Of a stretch of DNA of 29,303 nucleotides, positions 7,888 through 15,762 are shown one piece after another. Made by a program: the position numbers and the translations under genes. The DNA comes from Cylindrotheca closterium (lineage: Eukaryota > Bacillariophyta > Bacillariophyceae > Bacillariales > Bacillariaceae): contig CAKOGP040001313.1 in the NCBI GenBank assembly GCA_933822405.4, forward strand, positions 1 to 29,303, in the 5' to 3' direction. Each line of letters begins with the position of its first letter. Positions within the stretch are counted from its first letter, which is position 1. A model generated the notes under the pieces. That model had not been told where the DNA came from, ran no database searches, and saw only the letters and a program-made list of their open reading frames with translations.

Positions 7888-10038
7888 TTATCTAAAGCAA
7901 TAGGACTCGGACCTAGCCTCTTCCAGCTCGGCTATTTTTTGCATCGAAAGGGAGACATTAGGATGTCCTTCCCCGCAGGTATATCTGTAGATTTCTAGCG
8001 CTTTTTGGTGCGTTGCAATGGCATCTTCCAACTTGCCTCGTCGTTCCAACACAAAAGCCATGTTGCTGTATGTCATAGCGACGAACGAATGCTCTTCTCC
8101 AAGGTTTTTTATGTTGATTTCCAATGATTTCTCGTACATTGCCATAGCATCTTCCAACTTGCCTTGTCCTCCCAAAACACTAGCCATGTTGTTGTATGTG
8201 ATAGCGACTGACGAATGATCTCCTCCAAGGTTCTCGATGTTGATTTCCAATGATTTCTTATACATTGCCATGGCATCTTCCAACTTGCCTTGTCCTTCCA
8301 ACACACTAGCCATGTTGTTGTAAGTATCAGCGACTGACGAGTGCTCTCCTCCAAGGTTCCTGATGTCGATTGCCAATGATTTCTCGTACATTGCCATGGC
8401 ATCTTCAAACCTACCTTGTCTTTCCAACACAAGACCCATGTTGTTGTATGTGATAGCAACGGTCGAATGCTCTCCTCCAAGGTTCTTGATGTTAATTTCC
8501 AATGATTTCTCGTACGTTTTCATGGCATCTTCCAACTTGCCTTGTCCTTGCAGCACACCAGCCATGTTGCTGTATGTGATAGCGACGGACGAATGCTCTC
8601 CTCCAAGGTTCTTGATGGTGATTTTTAATGATTTCTCGTACATTGCCATGGCATCTTCTAACCTGCCTTTTCCTTGCAACACAATAGCCATGTTGCTGTA
8701 TGTTACAGCGACTGACGAATGCTCTCCTCCAAGATTCTTGATTTTGATTTCCAATGATTTCTCGTACATTGCCATAGCATCCTCCAACTTGCCTTGTCCT
8801 TCTAACACACCACCCATGCTGTTGTATGTGTCAGCGACTGACGACTGTTCTCCTTCAATAAGGTTCTTCTCGGTGTTGATTTTTAATGATTTCTCGTATA
8901 TTGCCATGGCATCTTCCAACCTGCCTTGTCTTCGCAACACACCGCCCATGTTGTGGTATGAGTCAGCTAGTGATGAATGTTCTTCTCCAAATTTCATTTT
9001 TCTGATCTCTAACAATCGTCGATGTACTTTGAGAGCCCACTCATACTCGCAGAGCTGGTCTTCAAACAAGTCTGCCAATCTTTTCAAGCGATCCTCGTCC
9101 TCATTTGAACCGTCCAATAGCTGGTTCAGCACATTTGCACTTAACAACTTCCCTTGGCTAATAAATCTCAAGTCATTCAAACGGTCTTCCAAACTACCGG
9201 TTGCCCCAGCAAAGTAGCTGCGAAAGTATTCGTAAAACTTGTGGCCATTCAGCTGCTTTTCCAATTGACGAATGGCAATGTGATGAATCTGAATCTCACA
9301 AGTGTGCCTAATTTCACTCGGCATCTGGATTTGAATGTGAAGGTTTAAGTCACGGTACCCAGTAAGAGTTGGGGTGGCAAAGCGGTTTTTGGCCTGCGCA
9401 ATTTTGATCCGGGGATGTCCTTCGATAAGCTCCACCATCTTCAAGATTTGTTTGTTGCTCGTAAACTCAATGCACCCTCGTACAATATCAAACAGCCAAG
9501 AAATACTTGGTCCAGGATTTCGTTTGGAATAATCATCAGCTGCCTTTTCCTGTGCCCGATCCCTATCTTTCAACTCGGCAAAAGTAATCCTGATCTCCTC
9601 CTTCTCATCTTCGCAATCCTCGTCATTGCGGACTTGATTGCACAAATGGTTGATGATGTTTTCAAATTCTTCTTTGGTAACTTTTGCGACCTCGTACAAC
9701 TCTTCCATGTTGCTCACAGGAGTAGTGGATTCCACAGTTTGTTGTTGGTATTCCGGTTTGAATTCTTTCTCTCCATCTTTCCCCAAGAGGAAAATACCGC
9801 TATCAGAACCATCGCTGATCTTATCGCTCTTTGCTAGTTCTTGCAGCGCATCCACCTCGAGATACTTTTCATCCATCGCCTTTCGGGTGTACAGGTAACC
9901 CTCAAGCGTTTTCAGAAAGAGCTTTGTTTCGTCACGAAGTACCAGAACGTTACTGCCATCATCCGAAGAATAATGTGCCTTGTCGATGCCCGTTATGATC
10001 TCTTCCACTCGCTCGTCGAGACTTAAACTGGCACTCAT
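7888..10038 (-). CDS. RelA/SpoT-like nucleotidyltransferase-type domain fused to kinesin-light-chain-type TPRs
   Basis: 716 residues from an ATG at 10038 to TAA at 7888, with no intron needed. Residues ~180-275 carry landmarks in the order of the RelA/SpoT synthetase fold: DIVRG (184-188), KNRF (217-220), GYRDLNL (227-233), CEIQIHH (247-253), HKFYEYFR (266-273). In true synthetases the corresponding D, G-Y and E-I-Q elements bind nucleotide and metal; activity here is unproven. Residues ~325-700 hold one degenerate and eight clear TPRs, mostly 42 residues long, of the form V-A-x-T-Y-x-N-M-x-x-V-L-x-x-Q-G-K-L-E-D-A-M-x-x-Y-E-K-S-L, as in kinesin light chains. These form a protein-binding superhelix. 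The repeats are very alike in DNA, which suggests recent expansion or gene conversion. No presequence is seen, so a cytosolic location is likely. The TPR call is certain; the N-terminal call is a family-level inference. Confidence 0.85.
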   Translation of the reverse strand: MSASLSLDERVEEIITGIDKAHYSSDDGSNVLVLRDETKLFLKTLEGYLYTRKAMDEKYLEVDALQELAKSDKISDGSDSGIFLLGKDGEKEFKPEYQQQTVESTTPVSNMEELYEVAKVTKEEFENIINHLCNQVRNDEDCEDEKEEIRITFAELKDRDRAQEKAADDYSKRNPGPSISWLFDIVRGCIEFTSNKQILKMVELIEGHPRIKIAQAKNRFATPTLTGYRDLNLHIQIQMPSEIRHTCEIQIHHIAIRQLEKQLNGHKFYEYFRSYFAGATGSLEDRLNDLRFISQGKLLSANVLNQLLDGSNEDEDRLKRLADLFEDQLCEYEWALKVHRRLLEIRKMKFGEEHSSLADSYHNMGGVLRRQGRLEDAMAIYEKSLKINTEKNLIEGEQSSVADTYNSMGGVLEGQGKLEDAMAMYEKSLEIKIKNLGGEHSSVAVTYSNMAIVLQGKGRLEDAMAMYEKSLKITIKNLGGEHSSVAITYSNMAGVLQGQGKLEDAMKTYEKSLEINIKNLGGEHSTVAITYNNMGLVLERQGRFEDAMAMYEKSLAIDIRNLGGEHSSVADTYNNMASVLEGQGKLEDAMAMYKKSLEINIENLGGDHSSVAITYNNMASVLGGQGKLEDAMAMYEKSLEINIKNLGEEHSFVAMTYSNMAFVLERRGKLEDAIATHQKALEIYRYTCGEGHPNVSLSMQKIAELEEARSESYCFR

Positions 10039-10462
10039 GTTGCTGTACTGTATAGTAATAAGGTTGAGCGACGAGATGCAAGAAACGTTATTGAAGGTTG
10101 CTTGTATTGCATGTGCTGAATATAGGGTGTGATGGTATTATATGACGTGCGGTATAAAATGTTATTGTGATGTACGACGAGTACCAGTACCAGGTACCAG
10201 GTACCTGGTACCCGCCGCGGTATTATTTGTATTATATATCGCGTGCACTATTTTTAGGAATAATAATATATAAAAAATGATGGAGAATATATTTTCAATT
10301 TGAGAGTCATCGCGCGGTGTGATGCTGCTTGGGTGAGGGATGATGCATGTAGAGCACTCAGGGACTTGGAGTGGGTGTGGGTGTGGGGGGAATGCACAGA
10401 AAGGAAGTGGAAAGTAAGTCACTGACGGGTTGAATGGTATTTAAGTAATGGAGTTGGTGGAA
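10039..10462. other. Intergenic region between the TPR gene and the orphan ORF
   Basis: No convincing gene. The left part is presumably the promoter of the minus-strand TPR gene. It contains a 20-bp palindrome at 10193-10212, an A/T-rich stretch around 10220-10290, and a GGGTGTGGGTGTGGGGGG purine-rich run near 10375-10390 that marks the left edge of the G-rich island. Confidence 0.4.
10193..10212. repeat. 20-bp perfect palindrome built from GGTACC steps
   Basis: GGTACCAGGTACCTGGTACC equals its own reverse complement and is preceded by further GTACCA repeats (10181-10192). It could extrude a hairpin or bind a dimeric factor. Shorter relatives occur at 19190-19200 (GTACCTGGTACC) and at 24007 and its duplicate (GTACCGGTACC), so the motif may be a recurring local sequence type rather than a gene-specific site. 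Confidence 0.6.
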
Positions 10463-12679
10463 CTAACCATGAGGCTTTGGGGCCGAACGGGTCACCCCAG
10501 GGGTTTTTTCAATGAATTTTTCAAATGCCTGGGTGTCGGCAGATCCCATAGTTGCTGCAAACTGTTTGGTGTAGTGGATATTGTGGCAGCGGGGGCGGTT
10601 GCAATGGTAGTTGGCAAATAGGAAATGGGAACAGAAGGCTGCCTGTTTGCCGGTGATGGGGTGTTTACATTTGAAGGGGGCAATTGGAAGTCGGCCTGGG
10701 CCGTCATACGTCAGGTATCCAAAATGAGTTCCTTGAGGTGGGTGCTTTGCGCGTTTGGTTGGGTCGGGCCGTTCACGGGAATTGGGGCTCTCACGTTTGG
10801 GAGCGGGGGTTGGTTTTCCATTGAGAATAGCATGCAGGTTGGGGCATGTGCCGTACGGGCCAAGGTTGCCCATACTGATGGAGAGATTTATGTGGCTGAT
10901 GGCTTGTGTGACTCCACTGAAAGCGTTCACAAACGTGTCTGCCATGATCGGTTGGCCATTACAAAGTTTACTCTGAGTTGTTTTGTTTTTTGCGGCTCCC
11001 ACAACAATCTGCAAGATCTGGTTCATTTCGAGGAGGAGACACAATGGGAGGTGTGGGACTGCGGCATTGTAACGGATCCAATCTTTGGCAGCAGGTGTGT
11101 GGAGGGCGTTCATGAAATCCTCCAAGAGTGTGACAATTAACGGGGGGTCATCGAAGGTAAAGTCTTTGACACAGTATTTGACAAAGGCAAAGAAATTCGC
11201 TAACATCTTGATCAGAGCTTCGACAGAACTGACGTCGCCATGAACAAAGATGTCTGTCTTTTTCGCGGCTTGCTTGGACTTGTCTTCTTCCATGGCTTCC
11301 TGGCGGATTATGTCTCGGCCTTCCGCGAGGAAAGTGGTGTACCTGACATCATTTTTGTTTGGTGGGAGCCAAGCTAGGAGGCTGAGAAGTGAGGTGGCTT
11401 CGTGGGGGTGCATGGTGAGGGGGCGAACTGCAAAGCTGCATGTTTTGAGGGCAGTGACTGTAGCGTGTTGGAAGAGGGCAATATCAAAGTCGACGTTGCG
11501 GTCGTAGTTGTTCCGAGTGGTGAGGGTATCGGTGATGTGGGCAAAGGTGTCATGGAGGTGGCGTAGGGCCTCTTTGATCGAACCGATTTCCAAGAATGTG
11601 GCAAAGTCGTCAGTGAGGACGGATGGGTGGAATTCGTTGACAGTGGAGCCGTCAAGCTGGATGACCGGTTTGACTCGGCCAAAAATCAAGCTGAAAGAGT
11701 CTTTGGCACTGGCTGAAGTGCGGGCCAGATCTTTTTCCTTGGTGCTGGCATTGGCGCCTTTGAGAGCGTTGGCCATGATCTGGGCAAAAAGTTCGCTAAC
11801 GAATGGGGCCCCTGCTGGAAGGGGGGCTGCTGGAGCTTCTTGGGTAGTGACATGATTAGTAGATGCTAAAGTAGAGAGGGCCGAGTGCCGTTTGAATTCT
11901 TCGAAGAGGGCTTTGTAGGTGGGGACCTCAGCTGCAAATGCACTGACGGTGGATGGGGAATATGTCAGATGCGTAGCTAGGTCGCTGTCTGGAAATCGAT
12001 CGGTTGGGATGGTGTCGGCGCTGAAGATGTGGGCGTGGGAATGGATGCTCTGGGACTCATTGTGATCGTGAAGGTACTTCATTGCCTCGTACCAGAGCCG
12101 GAATTGGGGGTGGAAGGATTCCAGATTGGCTGGTGGGGCGGTGGATAGCTTAAGGCTTGGTGGGATGTTGGCACCAGGGTAGATGGGGAAGAACTTTTTG
12201 ACTTCGGTGAACACTCCGTCCCCACTGGGCCAGTGGATGTCCTCGGGTGGGTCGGTGCTATCGGGGGCCAAGGCAGTGTGGGCAGAGTATTGGGCGTCAT
12301 GAAGGTGCCGGGCTTGACATTCTCGAGCGAGGTCGTCTCGGGCAATAGAGATGACGCTGCTGCCAAGGGCATCTAAAGAAAAGGCAACTGGGGTGGGGGC
12401 ATCATAGCTATCATTTGCGGATGCCCAGTGCAAGTTTGGGCCGACCTGCTTAGCGCAGATGACTTGCCGGAGGGTACCATCGGCGCCATCAAAGTAAGCA
12501 AATCCGTGCGCTTGGGAGAGGAGGATGTTTTTGCACTCACTAGCGACATGGGTGTGGAAGTAGTTGGAGAGGAGGAGGTTTTCCTTAGTAGTATCCAGGG
12601 GTAGGTCCTTGACGGTTGTCAAAGCAGAATGACCGACCTGGAGGATGGCATCAAGGGTGCGTGGGGGAAAGGTCTGCAT
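10463..12679 (-). CDS. Orphan 738-residue protein, possibly Gag-like, with a C-terminal Cys/His cluster
   Basis: An uninterrupted 738-codon frame runs from ATG at 12679 to TAG at 10463. No enzyme domain is recognised: there is no reverse transcriptase, integrase or protease motif. The middle is helical, with several Leu/Phe-rich segments. Near the C-terminus a basic, proline-rich stretch (~627-645) precedes a Cys/His cluster with C683, C693, C698 and H702 (C-x9-C-x4-C-x3-H), close to the spacing of CCCH zinc fingers and different from the retroviral knuckle C-x2-C-x4-H-x4-C. A basic linker plus a terminal Cys/His finger is the layout of many nucleic-acid-binding Gag proteins, hence the guess. 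The gene sits in a C-rich (coding strand) island unlike its neighbours and follows a ~183-bp tandem repeat on its 5' side. It could equally be a host orphan gene or a remnant of a larger element. Confidence 0.65.
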   Translation of the reverse strand: MQTFPPRTLDAILQVGHSALTTVKDLPLDTTKENLLLSNYFHTHVASECKNILLSQAHGFAYFDGADGTLRQVICAKQVGPNLHWASANDSYDAPTPVAFSLDALGSSVISIARDDLARECQARHLHDAQYSAHTALAPDSTDPPEDIHWPSGDGVFTEVKKFFPIYPGANIPPSLKLSTAPPANLESFHPQFRLWYEAMKYLHDHNESQSIHSHAHIFSADTIPTDRFPDSDLATHLTYSPSTVSAFAAEVPTYKALFEEFKRHSALSTLASTNHVTTQEAPAAPLPAGAPFVSELFAQIMANALKGANASTKEKDLARTSASAKDSFSLIFGRVKPVIQLDGSTVNEFHPSVLTDDFATFLEIGSIKEALRHLHDTFAHITDTLTTRNNYDRNVDFDIALFQHATVTALKTCSFAVRPLTMHPHEATSLLSLLAWLPPNKNDVRYTTFLAEGRDIIRQEAMEEDKSKQAAKKTDIFVHGDVSSVEALIKMLANFFAFVKYCVKDFTFDDPPLIVTLLEDFMNALHTPAAKDWIRYNAAVPHLPLCLLLEMNQILQIVVGAAKNKTTQSKLCNGQPIMADTFVNAFSGVTQAISHINLSISMGNLGPYGTCPNLHAILNGKPTPAPKRESPNSRERPDPTKRAKHPPQGTHFGYLTYDGPGRLPIAPFKCKHPITGKQAAFCSHFLFANYHCNRPRCHNIHYTKQFAATMGSADTQAFEKFIEKTPGVTRSAPKPHG

Positions 12680-13103
12680 TGGTTCAATGAAATGGCCAAT
12701 ACTGGAGATTTGTGAGTAGGTTATGGAAACGAATAGTGACTATTGGGGGTATTTTGTAAATGAAATTTGTTGGTTGGAACGGTCGGTTCTTAGAGGTATT
12801 GTAGTGCCTAACGGAAGGATGCCTGGTGGAGTATCCAGGGTGGGCCGTCATGGTGTTACAAACGGAAGGCTGGGTGTAGTCGGAGTGCCAAGATGCGCTG
12901 CCAGTCTTTGGCGAAGGCAATGGCGACGGGACTCACACGATTGGCGCATAGTGGGTTTGGTGCGGAGGTCCACCGAGGTGGAGTTGGCCGAATTGGGCGG
13001 TGTCTCACTCGAACTTTTGCGAAAATGCTGGTGCCGCACAGGATTGGAAAGGGTCCGGGTAAGCGGGAACTTGGCGGTACGGGTGCATGGCGGTGGATGG
13101 TCT
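12680..13103. other. 5' flank of the orphan ORF, no gene seen
   Basis: The composition continues the G-rich plus strand of the island. Several short open frames exist on both strands, but they look like by-products of high GC: none has a recognisable motif. It may be the leader or promoter of the minus-strand orphan gene. Confidence 0.4.
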
Positions 13104-13560
13104 GCCACCGGTAGGTAAGTTAGCATGGAAATGGGAGATGCTGCAGGTAGGGGACTGGCGGAGATTTCCAGGGATAATATTTGGTTGTTGACTGGCAACA
13201 AATGCACAGGCGCATTGAATAGGGTGGTAGCATGGGGCTAAACCACCTGACACCGGGTGTCCGTTCAAATATCAGGAATTTGAGGGTGCCACCGGTGGGC
13301 AAGTTAAACAGCGGATGGGCGCTGACACAACGGTGCATTTTGATAGGGCTCCTGGGAGGGAGGTGGTTGTTGACGGTCAACGAATGCACAGGCGCATTGA
13401 ATAGGGTGGTAGTGTGGGGCTAAACCACCTGACACCGGGTGTCAGTTCAAATATCAGGAATTTGAGGGGTGCCACCGGTGGGCAAGTTCAAACAGCGGAT
13501 GGGCGCTGACGCAACGGTGCGTTTTGATAGGTCTCCCGAAGTAGGCAGTTTTACGTCAAA
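13104..13560. repeat. ~183-bp tandem repeat, two good copies plus one degenerate copy
   Basis: The marker GCCACCGG recurs at 13104, 13288 and 13471 (spacings of 184 and 183 bp). Other shared blocks are AATGCACAGGCGCATTGAAT (13201 and 13383) and CCACCTGACACCGGGTGTC (13243 and 13425) followed by GTTCAAATATCAGGAATT. The leftmost copy is clearly more diverged. Each good copy contains dyads: GACACC-G-GGTGTC, and AATGC...GCATT around a 6-base spacer. The array ends near 13540. It lies 5' of the minus-strand orphan ORF, so it might be a promoter or replication-related repeat of that element. Confidence 0.85.
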
Positions 13561-14127
13561 TGCGACGCTCTCGGGTACGCGAGAGGAAATTGGGATGCCA
13601 CAGGTTGATTGGGCTCAAATCGGATTTGAGAATGCAACCTGGGTAATGAGTAGATGAAAGAAAAAAAGATATAATCGTTCTGAACTGTTTCAGATGATCG
13701 TGGTTCCTTAGCTCTTCACTGTCTCATCTTGCACTTGGCAAAAATAATACTTCTGTTCACGCCTTCGTTTGCCATGCCGATCGTCCCCGAATTTTCGTCC
13801 AATGAATTACCGTTACTTCGCTTAAGCGACTGACGACATGACTGTTGGCGTGAAGACAGGAGTCTTCTCTTGCCAGTCCGTCTACCGTCTTGCCTGATCA
13901 AAGTCTAGCTAGTCTCGGGATAAATAAGTCGCACGACTAATATAGTTTGACACGATTGGTGCGGTGTGGATCATCATGGGGGCATTTTTTTCTGCTTCGA
14001 TCATCCATCGTGCGATTCATTCGACTTGTTATTCTTTTTTTGAAACAGTAACAAATAAGGTACCGCGGTGAAATCACAAATCCAAAGGTGCCTTCCTTTG
14101 AATTCAACTTCAAATACGGTGCAGTCA
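13561..14127. other. Intergenic region, no gene seen
   Basis: Composition returns to the A/T-richer level of the rest of the window near 13660, which marks the right edge of the G-rich island. No coding frame is supported. The last 100 bases before the next gene contain a T-rich run and several AG dinucleotides, so an upstream untranslated exon for that gene cannot be excluded. The reductase frame is closed by a TAA at 14056. Confidence 0.35.
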
Positions 14128-15129
14128 ATGTCGAACAAAGTCACATCATTAATCAGTGGCCCTGAAAGGAATAATAATGAGAGCAACCATCTCACGAACA
14201 TGAACCCATCCCACCCCGCCACGAAAAATGCTTCCAACATTATTCCCCTTCCAAAACATCCGAAAGTTTTGCTCAAGCTCCCCTTTGCTCCATCGGAATC
14301 TGCTTTGTCTCCCAAACGAGGTTTGCACAAGGCGACGTTAATCAAGACTGCCACAGTGGTTCTTGAAATCCCAGGCAGGGTTTGTCCCGTTTCAACCTTT
14401 ACCTTTCGATTGGATGGTTATCCTGCTTTGAATCTAGCGGACCACATCCACTTGGATCGTGGAGATACCATCAAGCTCTACCTCCAAGGAGAAAAGGGGA
14501 GCTGGACTTTCAAGTCGTATTCTCCCACAGATACCAGCCGACCTGGTGAAATTGACATTACTGTCAAGCTGTATCCGGATGGCCAAAATGCCAACATGTT
14601 AAAAACCTTGAAAGTAGGCCAAGATCATATTTACATGGCCGGTCCTTGGAAGTGCAAACAGAGATTGCCTTGTTCGCATGCCTACTTGATTGCCTTTGGG
14701 ATTGGGATTACGGAAATTTATCCAGTCGCCAAGCAATTGGTGAAAGATGGCATCCCTACTACCATACTGTATATCAACCGGTATCGTGAGGATGTCTGTT
14801 ACCGCAACGAGTTGGATGAGATGTCTCGAGACAAAAAGTTGTTGTTCCGAGTCATGTACATGTATTCTCGAGAAGACGATGGGGTATCCTCCTTGGCCTC
14901 CAATGAATTCTCGGGTCGATTGGATTCCGCCACGATCCTGCAAGAAGTCTTGGGATTGAAGGAGAGTGGCGCGGATGAAAAAGCGAGCACTACCTCAACT
15001 TCCTCAAAGAATCTCCTCCCTCCTCGGTTCTTGGCCATTGGCTCCAAACCCATGATGAGAAAGGCATGGAACTGCTTGGATGACTTGGGATATTCTCGAA
15101 GTCAGCACGAGTTACTTCAATCACTCTAG
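14128..15129 (+). CDS. Divergent NADH-cytochrome b5 reductase-like flavoprotein
   Basis: 333 residues from the first in-frame ATG; the open frame extends back to a GTG at 14068, which is not used here. The fold follows the ferredoxin-NADP reductase superfamily. An FAD-binding lobe has KSYSPTD (129-135; usual form R-x-Y-[ST]) and VKLYPDG (146-152, cf. I-K-V-Y-x-x-G), with GPW (172-174) where the family has G-P-x-G. The NAD lobe has FGIGITEIYP (190-199, cf. G-G-T-G-I-T-P) and a C-terminal AIGSKPMMRKAW (303-314, cf. C-G-P-P-P-M). Such enzymes pass electrons from NADH through FAD to cytochrome b5 or related haem partners. The FAD-motif Arg is Lys, Thr of GGTGIT is Ile, and the Cys of CGPPPM is absent, so activity or cofactor preference may differ. 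The first ~65 residues are low-complexity with no clear membrane anchor. Confidence 0.75.
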   Translation: MSNKVTSLISGPERNNNESNHLTNMNPSHPATKNASNIIPLPKHPKVLLKLPFAPSESALSPKRGLHKATLIKTATVVLEIPGRVCPVSTFTFRLDGYPALNLADHIHLDRGDTIKLYLQGEKGSWTFKSYSPTDTSRPGEIDITVKLYPDGQNANMLKTLKVGQDHIYMAGPWKCKQRLPCSHAYLIAFGIGITEIYPVAKQLVKDGIPTTILYINRYREDVCYRNELDEMSRDKKLLFRVMYMYSREDDGVSSLASNEFSGRLDSATILQEVLGLKESGADEKASTTSTSSKNLLPPRFLAIGSKPMMRKAWNCLDDLGYSRSQHELLQSL

Positions 15130-15762
15130 GACTTGCCATTGGCATTTCAAAATGATGCGATAAGTCGAAGACCGATATTTGATTGCAGTGTTAAAGTCCT
15201 TGTAGCTAGTACTAGCTACTATTATCGCTAGTCAGCTGCTTTGGTGTGATTCATAACAACTCTATTTTGTTTGCCTACTATCCTAGATTCATGTTGTCTC
15301 ATCAAAGGATATAGGGTGAGTGTCCATTCCAGAGCACAATGTTATCATACAGAAAGCGACGACTTCATCATCACATCACAGATTGGCACCTAATCCACTA
15401 CCGGCTACCGTTATCTATATCATCAGCTCAAAATGTTGCCCTGGTTTTTGTTCCGGGCAATAATAATCTACCTTATACGAATAATAGGTACTAATACATC
15501 GGTATGGTAAATATTTTGAAAAAGTCAGCTTGAGCACGTGACATAAGTTGAAAGTGACTAATTGTTAACGAAAAGGGACCAACCATAAGTGTAAGTTTCT
15601 GAGTGAGTGTTTGAAAATGCTGCATCAGTGAAGGAATATATGAGAAAAACGCTGCCGTAATATTGCATTCCCTCTCTCTTCCGTCTTTTACTTGCATGCA
15701 CCTCATATAAACGTCTATCAACTATCATCATAGCCACCAACTACCAACCATCCCTAAACAGC
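15130..15762. other. Intergenic region, no gene seen
   Basis: No supported gene. It contains a CTAGTACTAGCTACTATTATCGCTAG run of CTAG-rich sequence near 15208-15233 and a CACGTG core at ~15535, about 230 bp before the next ATG, which is a possible bZIP/bHLH site. The rest shows no structure I can name. Confidence 0.35.

Noticed and set aside
7888..9000. CRISPR-like regular repeats
   Set aside because: The regular 126-bp spacing comes from in-frame TPR codons without unique spacers, and the window is eukaryotic.
8363..9217. Plus-strand frame of 284 codons opposite the TPR gene
   Set aside because: It mirrors the 126-bp TPR repeats on the other strand: repetitive DNA keeps the antisense frame open. 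The translated repeats have no sensible protein features.
10625..11140. Plus-strand frame of 171 codons opposite the orphan ORF
   Set aside because: Lies wholly inside the longer minus-strand frame. The G-rich strand simply lacks stops and the translation shows no motif.
12723..13118. Short frames on both strands in the 5' flank of the orphan ORF
   Set aside because: Several overlapping frames in all phases, as expected in GC-rich DNA. None has a recognisable motif, and part overlaps the tandem repeat.
10300..13660. Long terminal repeats or terminal inverted repeats around the orphan ORF
   Set aside because: I compared both flanks by eye and found only a 10-base match (GAATGCACAG) between the two sides, too short to call an LTR. 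No inverted ends or target-site duplication were found.
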